Positions 45,301 through 53,020 of a stretch of 64,000 nucleotides of DNA are shown here, one piece after another. The notes under the pieces were generated by a model. It made no database searches and was not told the DNA's origin. It worked only from the letters and a program-made list of their open reading frames with translations. The stretch lies in the NCBI RefSeq assembly GCF_900142775.1, contig NZ_FRCC01000013.1, forward strand, positions 1-64,000, in the 5' to 3' direction. Within the stretch, counting starts at the first letter, position 1, and every line of letters starts with the position of its first letter. The DNA comes from Flavobacterium flevense. GTDB taxonomy: Bacteria > Bacteroidota > Bacteroidia > Flavobacteriales > Flavobacteriaceae. The translations under genes were made by a program, and so were the position numbers.

Positions 45301-46314
45301 TTAAGATATTCCGTTTCCTATGGCAATTATAGAAATCCCAATTATCATACACGTCAAACTTATGTATAAATATTTTTTTGCTCTACTTGATGCGTTAATC
45401 CATTCCTTAGTAACAATCCCGCTTACTATTGCAGTTGCCACACAAGAGGTGTTAAAAATTGCATAACCAACGGTGTTCCCAATTTCTCCTAATTTAAAAG
45501 CTGCAAATGCAAATAGGGCTGAGGCAGCATAATGGAAAATGGCCATAATTAAAATTAGGATAAAGTTTTTTCTAAAATTGGGTGTTTTAAAACAAACCCA
45601 AGCTTTTTTTGAGGATAGCTGCCAAGCAAAATATAAAGTCATTACAATTCCTCCACTAATAAATATTGGAAACATAACAGCTACTGCTGTTACCCATTCG
45701 GGGTTTCCTGATGCTTGACAGGCCTCATGTATATAAGGTCTACCAACAGCGTTCGCATAACTAAAACCAGTAGCTAATAAACCACCAATAACTGCAATAG
45801 TAATCCCCATAATCATCTCACCTTTTCCTTTTATATTTTGTCCTGATTTTAATTCATCTAATTCTCTTGTAATACCAGCTTGCCCATTAAATAGCACACC
45901 TAAGAGTACTACAAAAATACCTGCCAGTATGGTTAGAAGTACATTTTTTTGAGGTAATCCTTCAACGGCAAAAGGTAGAATTGAACCAACTAATATGACA
46001 GTCCCAATAAATATAGAAAACCCCAGAGACAACCCAATGTGATTAATAGCCTTGCCCCACATCATAACACCAATACCCCATAATAGACTTGCAACCGCCA
46101 TTTTTATCAGAACATTTGTTGGTACAGAGAAAAAAACACTGCCAAAATTATTTATGAGTATTATTGAGGCAATAATAGGAACTAAAAACATGGTCAACAT
46201 GAAAAATAAACTCCAAGTATTTTCAAATTTAAAATCTTTAGTAAATTTTTCGGGTAGAGCATAAAGACCCAGCATAAGTCCCGCTCCGATTGCTAAAATA
46301 ATTCCATCAATCAT
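45301..46314 (-). CDS. RhaT-like sugar:proton symporter, probable anhydro-L-galactose importer
   Basis: This 337-residue membrane protein with about ten helices resembles the L-rhamnose-proton symporter family (DMT-type fold): an N-terminal IILAIGAGLMLGLYALPEK, WGIGVMMWGKAINHIGLSLGFSIFIG, and a central loop with LDELKSGQNIKGKGEMIMG. It is the last gene of the operon that also encodes the mutarotase, cycloisomerase and dehydrogenases for 3,6-anhydro-L-galactose, and starts 32 bases after the epimerase stop. I infer that it brings anhydro-L-galactose or D-galactose through the inner membrane. Rhamnose is unlikely, since no rhamnose gene is nearby. Confidence 0.8.
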   Translation of the reverse strand: MIDGIILAIGAGLMLGLYALPEKFTKDFKFENTWSLFFMLTMFLVPIIASIILINNFGSVFFSVPTNVLIKMAVASLLWGIGVMMWGKAINHIGLSLGFSIFIGTVILVGSILPFAVEGLPQKNVLLTILAGIFVVLLGVLFNGQAGITRELDELKSGQNIKGKGEMIMGITIAVIGGLLATGFSYANAVGRPYIHEACQASGNPEWVTAVAVMFPIFISGGIVMTLYFAWQLSSKKAWVCFKTPNFRKNFILILIMAIFHYAASALFAFAAFKLGEIGNTVGYAIFNTSCVATAIVSGIVTKEWINASSRAKKYLYISLTCMIIGISIIAIGNGIS

Positions 46315-46346
46315 AATGTTTTAAAGTTTAGTTTGTATAAGTTATT

Positions 46347-47396
46347 TTAAAAGTCAAATTTAAAGATGGTTACACTTTTAAATTTTTCACCTGCCTTGGT
46401 TAGGGAATTAGGTGCGTTTTTTAAGTTGGGACCATTTGGGTATCGATGTGTTTCGCAACAAAGCCCTCTGAATTTACCAAATTGATTTCCATTTTCTCTG
46501 GCTAATTCGCCAGAAGTATATTTACCTGTATAGAGTAACATACAAGGTTCGGTAGTTGAAACTGTAATTTTTTGATCATTAGACGCTAATGATATCACTG
46601 CAACTTCTTTCAGTATTTCATTTGGATTGTCAAAAATGTAAAAATGTTCAAACCCATCATTCATAGCATCATGGACAGAACCAATGTGTTTGCTTACTCT
46701 TAAATCATCCGGTTGTCCTTCAACTAGTACAATCTCTCCTGTAGCAGCACCCGAACTATCTAATTGTAACCGTTTGTTTGTATTTACTTGTACGTGGTGG
46801 TTTTCTATACTTTCTGAAAAACCTGATAAGTTAAAATAAGTATGATTGGTCAGTGATAAAGGCGTGTCATGGTCTGGTATTGCAGTATATACAATGCTTA
46901 ATTCATTACTATCATTTAAACAAAAAACAATAGAAATTACCACGTTTCCGGGAAACCCCTCCTCCAGATGTTTACTTTCTAATACCATTTTTATGGATGA
47001 AGAGGCTTCAAGCGTTTCAAGAGATTCTAGTTCCCATATTTTTTTATCAAACCCTTCTTTTCCTCCATGAAGATTATTACTCCCACAATTTTGGACTAGT
47101 TTATATTCTTTACCATTTAAACTAAATTTTGCCTCTTTTATTTGAGACGAGTAACGTCCTACAGTACAGCCAAAATAAGGAGAGTTCTCTTGATAAGGTT
47201 TAGATAAATAACCTTCAAATGTGTCGAATCCACAAGTGATTTCTTGAACTTCCCCATTCTTGTCTGGTACTTTTATAGCGGTTATAGTTGCCCCATAATT
47301 CATGATTGACACAGACATTCCTTGTGTGTTTGTCAACGTGAATTGCAAAACTTCTTTATCTTGAAATGTTCCGAATATGTGTTTGGTTATTCCCAT
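46347..47396 (-). CDS. galM: aldose 1-epimerase (mutarotase), GalM family
   Basis: This 349-residue protein has the GalM landmarks NYGATITAIKVPD, CTVGRYSSQI, NNLHGGKEGFDKKIW (catalytic His region), LTNHTYFNLSGF (second His) and the C-terminal GLCCETHRYPNGPN with the catalytic Glu. No signal peptide is visible, so it acts in the cytoplasm on alpha/beta anomers of galactose released by the GH2 enzymes, or on anhydro-L-galactose. It lies 11 bases from the cycloisomerase gene and 32 from the transporter, inside the anhydrogalactose operon, which makes it part of the uptake-to-oxidation chain. Confidence 0.9.
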   Translation of the reverse strand: MGITKHIFGTFQDKEVLQFTLTNTQGMSVSIMNYGATITAIKVPDKNGEVQEITCGFDTFEGYLSKPYQENSPYFGCTVGRYSSQIKEAKFSLNGKEYKLVQNCGSNNLHGGKEGFDKKIWELESLETLEASSSIKMVLESKHLEEGFPGNVVISIVFCLNDSNELSIVYTAIPDHDTPLSLTNHTYFNLSGFSESIENHHVQVNTNKRLQLDSSGAATGEIVLVEGQPDDLRVSKHIGSVHDAMNDGFEHFYIFDNPNEILKEVAVISLASNDQKITVSTTEPCMLLYTGKYTSGELARENGNQFGKFRGLCCETHRYPNGPNLKNAPNSLTKAGEKFKSVTIFKFDF

Positions 47397-47407
47397 TTTC
47401 TATGTGG

Positions 47408-48502
47408 TTATTTTGCTTTATAAACGGCTAATTTTTCCCAATTAAAAATAACGCCAATTCCAGGATAATCAGGAGCAACAGCTCTGTAATTTTCTACTAC
47501 CAACGGTCTTGTGGTGTATTCATCAATAGGAAAACTATGCACTTCTAACCAACCTGAATTAGGTTGAGCGGATACTAAACTGACATGTAATTCTTGCATC
47601 CCGTGTGAACAAGCAGGAATTCCATGTTTATCAGCTAATCTGGCTGACGCCAACCATCCCGTTATGCCACCACAATTAGAAGCATCCGGTTGAACAAATG
47701 ACAGTTTGGATTGCTCAAAAGCATATTCAAACTCATGAATGGTATGTAAATTTTCCCCCATAGCTAGAGGAAACCCTGTTTTATCTACAATTTCTCCATA
47801 TCCTTTATAATTATCTGGAATTATGGGTTCTTCAAACCAAGTAATGTTATATGGTTTGAAACCTTCAATGGCTTTGATTGCTTTCTCGACTGTCATTGAA
47901 TAATTGGCATCTACCATGAATGTGACATCTGGCCCTACAAATTCACGAACTGCTTTGATGCGTTCTAAATCATCTTCAAGATTTTCTTTACCTATTTTTA
48001 TTTTAACAGCATTAAATCCTTTTGCCAAATAGCCTTCCATGTTTTTTAGCAATTTTTCAGTTGAGAACATTAGATCAATGCCTCCACAGTAGGCTTTGCA
48101 AGTATTTCCTGCACCACCAGCCATTTTCCAAAGTGGTTGATTTGCTTTTTTACACTTAATATCCCAAAGAGCAATATCTATGGTTGATAGGGCAAAAGAA
48201 GCAACACCACCACGGCCTACATAATGAATGTGCCATTCTAGAAAGTCGTATATCTCATCAATATTACTAGCCTCTTTTCCTATTAAAACACTCTTAAAAT
48301 CATGTTCAATCATCGCTTTTATGGCATGTCCACCCTTACCCCCTGTGTAGGTATAGCCAGTGCCTTCACTGCCATCTTCTAGAGTTATGGTTGTAGTAAT
48401 GAGCTCAAAATGGTAATGATCCCCGTGTTTAGCATCAGCCATGACCTCTGGTAGCGGGACAATGAATAATTGAACGTCAATTTTTGAAATTTTTGTATTC
48501 AT
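47408..48502 (-). CDS. 3,6-anhydro-L-galactonate cycloisomerase (enolase superfamily)
   Basis: This 364-residue enzyme of the mandelate racemase/muconate-lactonizing type has KxK in NAVKIKIGKEN, metal ligands in FMVDANYSM, WFEEPI and GENLHTIHEF, and a late His in CSHGMQELHVSL. Its gene is five bases from an aldehyde dehydrogenase gene and lies in the same locus as GH117, which frees anhydro-L-galactose. In the known agar pathway (e.g. Vibrio EJY3) the dehydrogenase makes 3,6-anhydro-L-galactonate and a member of this superfamily opens the ring to 2-keto-3-deoxy-L-galactonate. I assign it to that step. An L-galactonate/L-fuconate dehydratase is the main alternative. Confidence 0.82.
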   Translation of the reverse strand: MNTKISKIDVQLFIVPLPEVMADAKHGDHYHFELITTTITLEDGSEGTGYTYTGGKGGHAIKAMIEHDFKSVLIGKEASNIDEIYDFLEWHIHYVGRGGVASFALSTIDIALWDIKCKKANQPLWKMAGGAGNTCKAYCGGIDLMFSTEKLLKNMEGYLAKGFNAVKIKIGKENLEDDLERIKAVREFVGPDVTFMVDANYSMTVEKAIKAIEGFKPYNITWFEEPIIPDNYKGYGEIVDKTGFPLAMGENLHTIHEFEYAFEQSKLSFVQPDASNCGGITGWLASARLADKHGIPACSHGMQELHVSLVSAQPNSGWLEVHSFPIDEYTTRPLVVENYRAVAPDYPGIGVIFNWEKLAVYKAK

Positions 48503-48506
48503 TTTC

Positions 48507-49961
48507 TTATACTTTATGTCTAATGTAAAAAGTCTTCTTTTCTAAATATTGCTCAAATCCATATTTGCCATCTTCACCACCAGAACCGGATAATTTATAG
48601 CCGTTGTGGAAACCTTGATGTTGTTCTCCATGGCCACGATTAATGTAGATTTCACCGTATTCTAATTCATCGTTACATTTCATGATTGTGTTCATATCAT
48701 TCGTAAATACCATCGCAGCCAAACCATATTCGCAATCATTAGCATAACCAACAACTTCTTCAAAAGTTTTAAACTTAAGAACAGGTAAGATTGGTCCAAA
48801 TGACTCTTCGTGAACAATAGTCATATCTTGAGTAACATTGGTCAAAATGGTTGGTTCAAACCAATATCCTTTTTCAAATCCAAGACCTGTTGGTTTTTTA
48901 CCACCCGTTGCTACTGTAGCTCCTTCTTTGATACTCACAGCAACCAAATGCTCCATAGCTTTCAATTCGGCAGCATTTACTTTTGGTCCCATATCGGTAT
49001 CTTCCAGCATAGGATCACCTACTTTAAGGGCTTTTACTTTTGGAATGAATTTTTCCATGAAAACATCATAGATATCTTCGTGCAGATACATACGTTCATT
49101 ACAAGTGCATACTTGACCGCAGTTGTCAAAACGAGAATGCAAAGCGGCATCTACCGCGGCGTCAATATCAGCATCAGCAAAAACAATAAATGGAGCTTTT
49201 CCACCTAATTCTAACTGAACATGAGTCAAATTCTCCGCTGCATTACGAGCAATATCTTGACCTACAGGAGTAGAACCTGTCATTGTTACCATTTTGGTAA
49301 TTGGGCTTTTTACTAAGGCATTCCCCATAGCTCTACCCGGACCAGTAAGAATATTAATTACCCCAGCAGGAATACCCACTTTGTTAGCAATATTTCCTAA
49401 TTCTAAAGTTGATAAAGGCGTTTCAGAAGTTGGTTTAAGTACTATACTATTTCCTGCTATCAAAGCCGGCCCTAGTTTTCGTGCAGCTAATGCAAATGGA
49501 AAATTCCAAGCTGTAATAGCGACAATTACTCCACGAGGTACTTTTTGAATCCAAATTTGTTCATTTGCATTATCAGAAGGAATAATATCTCCTTCGATTC
49601 TGCGAGCTCCTTCGCAAGAGTACTCAATAAATGATGAAGCAACAGCTACTTCAAAACGAGCTACTTTTAATAATTTCCCTTGTTCTTTTACAATCAGTTG
49701 CGCTAAGTATTCTGAATTAGCTTTGATCTCGTTTGAGAATTTATATAGCAATTCAGCTCTAGTTCTAGCTGGTAATTTTTTCCATTCTTTTTGCGCTTTG
49801 TCAGCAAATACTAAAGTTTCAAGTGCCTCTTCTGTAGTACCATTTTGCACTCTTGCAACTACTTCCTCAGTTGAAGGGCTTAAAACATCAATTGTTTCTC
49901 CAGAGGTAGAAGTTCTCCACTCTCCATTAATAAATAGTTGGTATTCTTTAATTTGTGCCAT
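48507..49961 (-). CDS. 3,6-anhydro-L-galactose dehydrogenase (aldehyde dehydrogenase family)
   Basis: This 484-residue NAD(P)-dependent aldehyde dehydrogenase carries PRGVIVAITAWNFPFALAARK, the Glu motif LELGGKAPF, and the catalytic Cys in DNCGQVCTCNERM. Relatives oxidise lactaldehyde, glycolaldehyde and sugar aldehydes. Because its gene is tied to the cycloisomerase gene (4-base gap) and the locus contains GH117, the best assignment is oxidation of 3,6-anhydro-L-galactose to the aldonate, the committed step of agar L-sugar catabolism. Without this context it would be annotated as lactaldehyde dehydrogenase, AldA type. It is cytoplasmic, with no signal sequence. Confidence 0.84.
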   Translation of the reverse strand: MAQIKEYQLFINGEWRTSTSGETIDVLSPSTEEVVARVQNGTTEEALETLVFADKAQKEWKKLPARTRAELLYKFSNEIKANSEYLAQLIVKEQGKLLKVARFEVAVASSFIEYSCEGARRIEGDIIPSDNANEQIWIQKVPRGVIVAITAWNFPFALAARKLGPALIAGNSIVLKPTSETPLSTLELGNIANKVGIPAGVINILTGPGRAMGNALVKSPITKMVTMTGSTPVGQDIARNAAENLTHVQLELGGKAPFIVFADADIDAAVDAALHSRFDNCGQVCTCNERMYLHEDIYDVFMEKFIPKVKALKVGDPMLEDTDMGPKVNAAELKAMEHLVAVSIKEGATVATGGKKPTGLGFEKGYWFEPTILTNVTQDMTIVHEESFGPILPVLKFKTFEEVVGYANDCEYGLAAMVFTNDMNTIMKCNDELEYGEIYINRGHGEQHQGFHNGYKLSGSGGEDGKYGFEQYLEKKTFYIRHKV

Positions 49962-49985
49962 CTTCTATTTTTTTAATAGTTACTA

Positions 49986-50756
49986 TTAACGTCCCATCCA
50001 ACCACCATCAACTAACATAGTTGTACCGTGCATGTAAGAAGCCGCTTTTGAACATAAAAATACAGTTGGCCCAGCGAAATCCTCTGGTTTCCCCCAACGA
50101 CCTGCAGGAATGCGCCCTAAGATAGAAGCTGAACGAACTGGATCATTACGCAAAGCTTCTGTATTATCTGTATCGATATAACCTGGTGCAATGGCATTTA
50201 CATTTACACCTTTACCAGCCCATTCGTTAGCAAATGCCATCGTTAATTGACCAATAGCTCCCTTACTTGCTGCATATCCTGGAACGGTGATGCCACCTTG
50301 AAAAGTCAATAATGATGCTGTGAAAACGATTTTCCCGTTACCTCTAGCAATCATATCTTTACCAATCTCTCTCGTTAAGATGAATTGTGCATTTTGATTT
50401 ACTTCGACAACTTTATCCCACATTTCGTCTGGATGTTCTGCAACCGGTGCTCTTAAAATAGTACCTGCGTTGTTTACCAAAATATCGATTTGTGGAAAAT
50501 CTGCTTTTACAGCAGTAATGAATCCATACAAAGATATTCGGTCTCCAAAATCACAAGTATAGCCTTTAAATTTTCTTCCCAATGCTGTTACCTCTTTTTC
50601 TACAGCACTTCCTTCTGTTTCAAGTGAAGCACTCACACCAATGATATCTGCACCTGCTTGTGCCAAACCAATAGCCATTGCTTTTCCTATTCCTCTTTTG
50701 CATCCTGTTACTAATGCTATTTTCCCTTTTAAGCTAAATGTATCTAAAACGCTCAT
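49986..50756 (-). CDS. KduD-like SDR, probable 2,5-diketo-3-deoxy-L-galactonate reductase
   Basis: This 256-residue short-chain dehydrogenase has TGCKRGIGKAM, NNAGTI, catalytic YAASK and the tail VDGGWMGR. It is closely KduD-like (2-dehydro-3-deoxy-D-gluconate 5-dehydrogenase). In the anhydro-L-galactose route described for agar degraders such as Postechiella, L-KDGal is oxidised at C5 and the diketo acid is reduced with the opposite stereochemistry to D-KDG. A KduD-type reductase fits the second step, and the adjacent Zn-dehydrogenase fits the first. The two genes lie 34 bases apart in the operon. It is cytoplasmic. The direction and substrate are inferred. Confidence 0.8.
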   Translation of the reverse strand: MSVLDTFSLKGKIALVTGCKRGIGKAMAIGLAQAGADIIGVSASLETEGSAVEKEVTALGRKFKGYTCDFGDRISLYGFITAVKADFPQIDILVNNAGTILRAPVAEHPDEMWDKVVEVNQNAQFILTREIGKDMIARGNGKIVFTASLLTFQGGITVPGYAASKGAIGQLTMAFANEWAGKGVNVNAIAPGYIDTDNTEALRNDPVRSASILGRIPAGRWGKPEDFAGPTVFLCSKAASYMHGTTMLVDGGWMGR

Positions 50757-50790
50757 TTATTTTTGTTTAATTTTTAAATTAATTATTTGT

Positions 50791-51807
50791 TTAGGCTTGA
50801 CAATCCATCATTACTTTTAATCCTTCTGGATTCTTGTCTATACTTTCAAAAACTTGTTGGATATTTGAAAGTGGCTGAACATCCGTAATCATTTGCTCAA
50901 ATGGCAATTCATTGGACGTGATTAAATCAATTGCTTTTTCATAATCTTCTTTTTCGTAAACACGAGCTCCGATTAAACTTAATTCTTTCCAGAAAAATTT
51001 AAACAAATCCACTTCTTTTTTTACACCATGAATAGCTACCATTAAAATTCTTCCACGGATTCCAGCTACTTCACACATAATATCAAGAGCAGGTTGAACA
51101 CCAGCAACTTCAAAAACAACATCTGCTCTACGGTTTTCTGTTTTACTTTTTACATATTCAACTAAGTCTACTTCAATGGGACTTACAGCATCAAAACCTA
51201 ATTCTTTAGCTTTCACAATTCTGTTTGGATTTACTTCAGAAATAATTACTTGTGCACCTAATTCTTTAGCAACCATAGCAACTAATAGTCCAATAGGCCC
51301 ACCACCTAAAACTACAGCTGTCTCCCCTTTTATCAATCCACTTCTACGCACGTCGTGTGTAGCAACTGATAAAGGCTCAATTAAAGCGGCTAATTTTAAA
51401 TCAGTACTTTCTTTTAATTTATGCAAAGTGAAAGCTGGCACATTCCAGTATTGTTGCATTGCACCAGGACTATCAATTCCGATAAATTTTAACTCTTCAC
51501 AAATGTGGTTGAATCCTTTGTCAGATGGTTTTATTTTTCTATCATCTAATGGACGAACTACTACTTTGTCTCCAACAGTAAATCCAGTAACCCCTTCTCC
51601 CACAGCGTCTATAATACCCGACATTTCGTGACCAATAGTTTCTGGAATACTCACTCGTTTATCCATCATACCATGATAAATATGAACATCTGTCCCGCAC
51701 ACTCCTACATAGGCAACTTTAATTCTAACTTCCCCTTCATCAGGTTGTTCTACTTCTTTTTCAATAACAGTAAAGGTTTTATTTCCTTCGTAAATGGTTG
51801 CTTTCAT
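50791..51807 (-). CDS. Zn-dependent sugar-acid dehydrogenase, probable L-KDGal 5-dehydrogenase
   Basis: This 338-residue MDR-family enzyme has the catalytic zinc ligands in VGVCGTDVHIYHG and IGHEMSG and the Rossmann motif LGGGPIGLL. The structural-zinc lobe, normally with four close cysteines, is replaced by VRPLDDRKIKPSDKGFNHIC, leaving one cysteine, so that zinc is probably absent. It is the first gene of the anhydro-L-galactose operon, next to a KduD-like SDR. I assign it to C5 oxidation of 2-keto-3-deoxy-L-galactonate, the step that allows conversion to the D-gluconate series. It differs clearly from the four-cysteine enzyme at 33983-34996, so the two are not redundant copies. Confidence 0.76.
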   Translation of the reverse strand: MKATIYEGNKTFTVIEKEVEQPDEGEVRIKVAYVGVCGTDVHIYHGMMDKRVSIPETIGHEMSGIIDAVGEGVTGFTVGDKVVVRPLDDRKIKPSDKGFNHICEELKFIGIDSPGAMQQYWNVPAFTLHKLKESTDLKLAALIEPLSVATHDVRRSGLIKGETAVVLGGGPIGLLVAMVAKELGAQVIISEVNPNRIVKAKELGFDAVSPIEVDLVEYVKSKTENRRADVVFEVAGVQPALDIMCEVAGIRGRILMVAIHGVKKEVDLFKFFWKELSLIGARVYEKEDYEKAIDLITSNELPFEQMITDVQPLSNIQQVFESIDKNPEGLKVMMDCQA

Positions 51808-51815
51808 TTTACATC

Positions 51816-51859
51816 TATTTGTTTCAAATAATAAAATTGTTTCTTATTTGAAACAAATA
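51816..51859 (-). promoter_or_regulatory. double palindrome upstream of the anhydrogalactose operon, candidate IclR operator
   Basis: TATTTGTTTCAAATAA (51816-51831) and its exact inverted copy TTATTTGAAACAAATA (51844-51859) lie directly upstream of the first operon gene. Each arm contains a smaller palindrome, ATTTG-3-CAAAT, centred at 51823 and 51852, 29 bases apart, near three helical turns. The IclR-type regulator gene is adjacent, and IclR proteins bind as dimers of dimers to such paired sites. The nearer site is only 9 bases from the ATG, so binding would block transcription or initiation. Confidence 0.65.
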
Positions 51860-51945
51860 TAATAATTACAACTTATAAAACTCAAAATCAAACCTATTTT
51901 TTTTCATATATAAAACTAGTTCCGTATAAAAAACCAGAATAAAAA

Positions 51946-51972
51946 AAAGTGCCTTGACAAACAAGACACTTT
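51946..51972 (-). terminator. intrinsic terminator of the IclR gene
   Basis: AAAGTGCCTTG (51946-51956) pairs with CAAGACACTTT (51962-51972) with one G-T position; on the minus strand a T run follows (A run at 51941-51948 of the plus strand). It starts 25 bases after the IclR stop. Confidence 0.7.
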
Positions 51973-51996
51973 CTACAAAGAGTTGATCGTTATTGC

Positions 51997-52788
51997 TTAG
52001 CGCCCAAGATATCCAAGTTTTAAAGAGATTTCGAGTGCATATTTAGCAATTATTTTTCCTTTTTTTTCAAAATCCTCGCGGGGTAATCGACCGTGGGGAG
52101 CAGTAATCCAAATTGCAGCTACTGGATAGCCTGATTCGTTAAAAATAGGTGCCCCAATACAGTGAATTCCTTGAATATCTTCGCCATTATCGATTGCGTA
52201 TCCATTTTTTTGCACCTCTAAAATTTCTTCTTTAAATGCTTTTTTAGAAACAATAGTATTATCTGTAAACTTAGTAAAAATCAAAGAATTGATTATAGAC
52301 GTCACTTCTTCTTCAGGCATGAATGCGAGAATTGATTTTCCTCCAACAGAACTGTGCAAATAAAAACGGGTACCTTGTTCTACATAAAGTTTAACAGGAT
52401 ATGAAGAAGATACTTGTTCTAAAATAGTCCCCATTTCACCTAATACTACGCCAAGCATTACAGACTCTTTCAATTCATCACGTAGCGCACGCATAATATC
52501 AATAGATAATTCCACAATACTTTGTTCATTCATAGATGAAATACCTAGAGTAAGCATTTTTCGAGAAAGAGTGATTTTTTTAGTAGTCTCATTTTTTTGC
52601 AAATAGTTTTTAAAAATCAAAGTGTTTGTGATACGAAAAGCACTCGATTTAGTAACGTCTAAGGTTTGTATAATTTCAGACAAAGTAAGTCCTTTGGGAA
52701 AAGTTGCCAATAACTCTATGATTTGTAACCCTCTTTCTAAATTAGGAACATTGTAGTTTGATTTTAAATCTTCTTTTTCTGCTGTCAT
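51997..52788 (-). CDS. IclR-family transcriptional regulator
   Basis: This 263-residue protein has an N-terminal winged HTH (about 15-75; LSEIIQTLDVTKSSAFRITNTL) and an IclR effector domain (about 90-255; QVSSSYPVKLYVEQGTRFYLH, SVGGKSILAFM, GYAIDNGEDIQGIHCIGAPIF, AAIWITAPHGR). Members such as KdgR sense keto-deoxy acids or sugar acids. It is encoded just upstream of the anhydrogalactose operon, transcribed in the same direction but separated by a terminator and a double palindrome. It is the obvious repressor or activator of that operon, perhaps sensing 2-keto-3-deoxy-galactonate or KDG. A weak dyad CGAATA/TATTCG (52841-52857) lies upstream of its own start and may serve autoregulation. Confidence 0.92.
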   Translation of the reverse strand: MTAEKEDLKSNYNVPNLERGLQIIELLATFPKGLTLSEIIQTLDVTKSSAFRITNTLIFKNYLQKNETTKKITLSRKMLTLGISSMNEQSIVELSIDIMRALRDELKESVMLGVVLGEMGTILEQVSSSYPVKLYVEQGTRFYLHSSVGGKSILAFMPEEEVTSIINSLIFTKFTDNTIVSKKAFKEEILEVQKNGYAIDNGEDIQGIHCIGAPIFNESGYPVAAIWITAPHGRLPREDFEKKGKIIAKYALEISLKLGYLGR

Positions 52789-52960
52789 TTTTATTTGGAA
52801 GTTGTATAAGACAAAAATAGAGTTTATTATGGAAATTATACGAATAGTTTTTATTCGATTTTATAAGAATCCAAAATTGCTTTAATCTTGCTTTGTTATA
52901 GAAGCTGGAAACATAAAACCCTACACTTTTGTGGTGCTTTATGGATTTTGAGGAAAACAA

Positions 52961-53004
52961 AAAATCCCTTCTATTCCTTTTATCTTAGGATTAGAAGGGA
53001 TTTT
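52961..53004 (-). terminator. intrinsic terminator of the GH2-GH117 operon
   Basis: AAAATCCCTTCTA (52961-52973) and TAGAAGGGATTTT (52992-53004) form a perfect 13-bp stem. On the minus strand it follows the GH117 stop by 16 bases and runs into TTTGTTTTCC. It separates the GH2-GH117 unit from the IclR gene. Confidence 0.8.
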
Positions 53005-53020
53005 AATAATGAATTAAAGC

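Noticed and set aside
45301..46314. L-rhamnose transporter and rhamnose metabolism
   Set aside because: The protein is RhaT-like, but no rhamnose isomerase, kinase or aldolase is nearby; the operon encodes anhydrogalactose enzymes.
51176..51631. 151-codon frame antisense to the Zn-dehydrogenase gene
   Set aside because: It mirrors the codon structure of the well-supported dehydrogenase on the other strand and has no family features.
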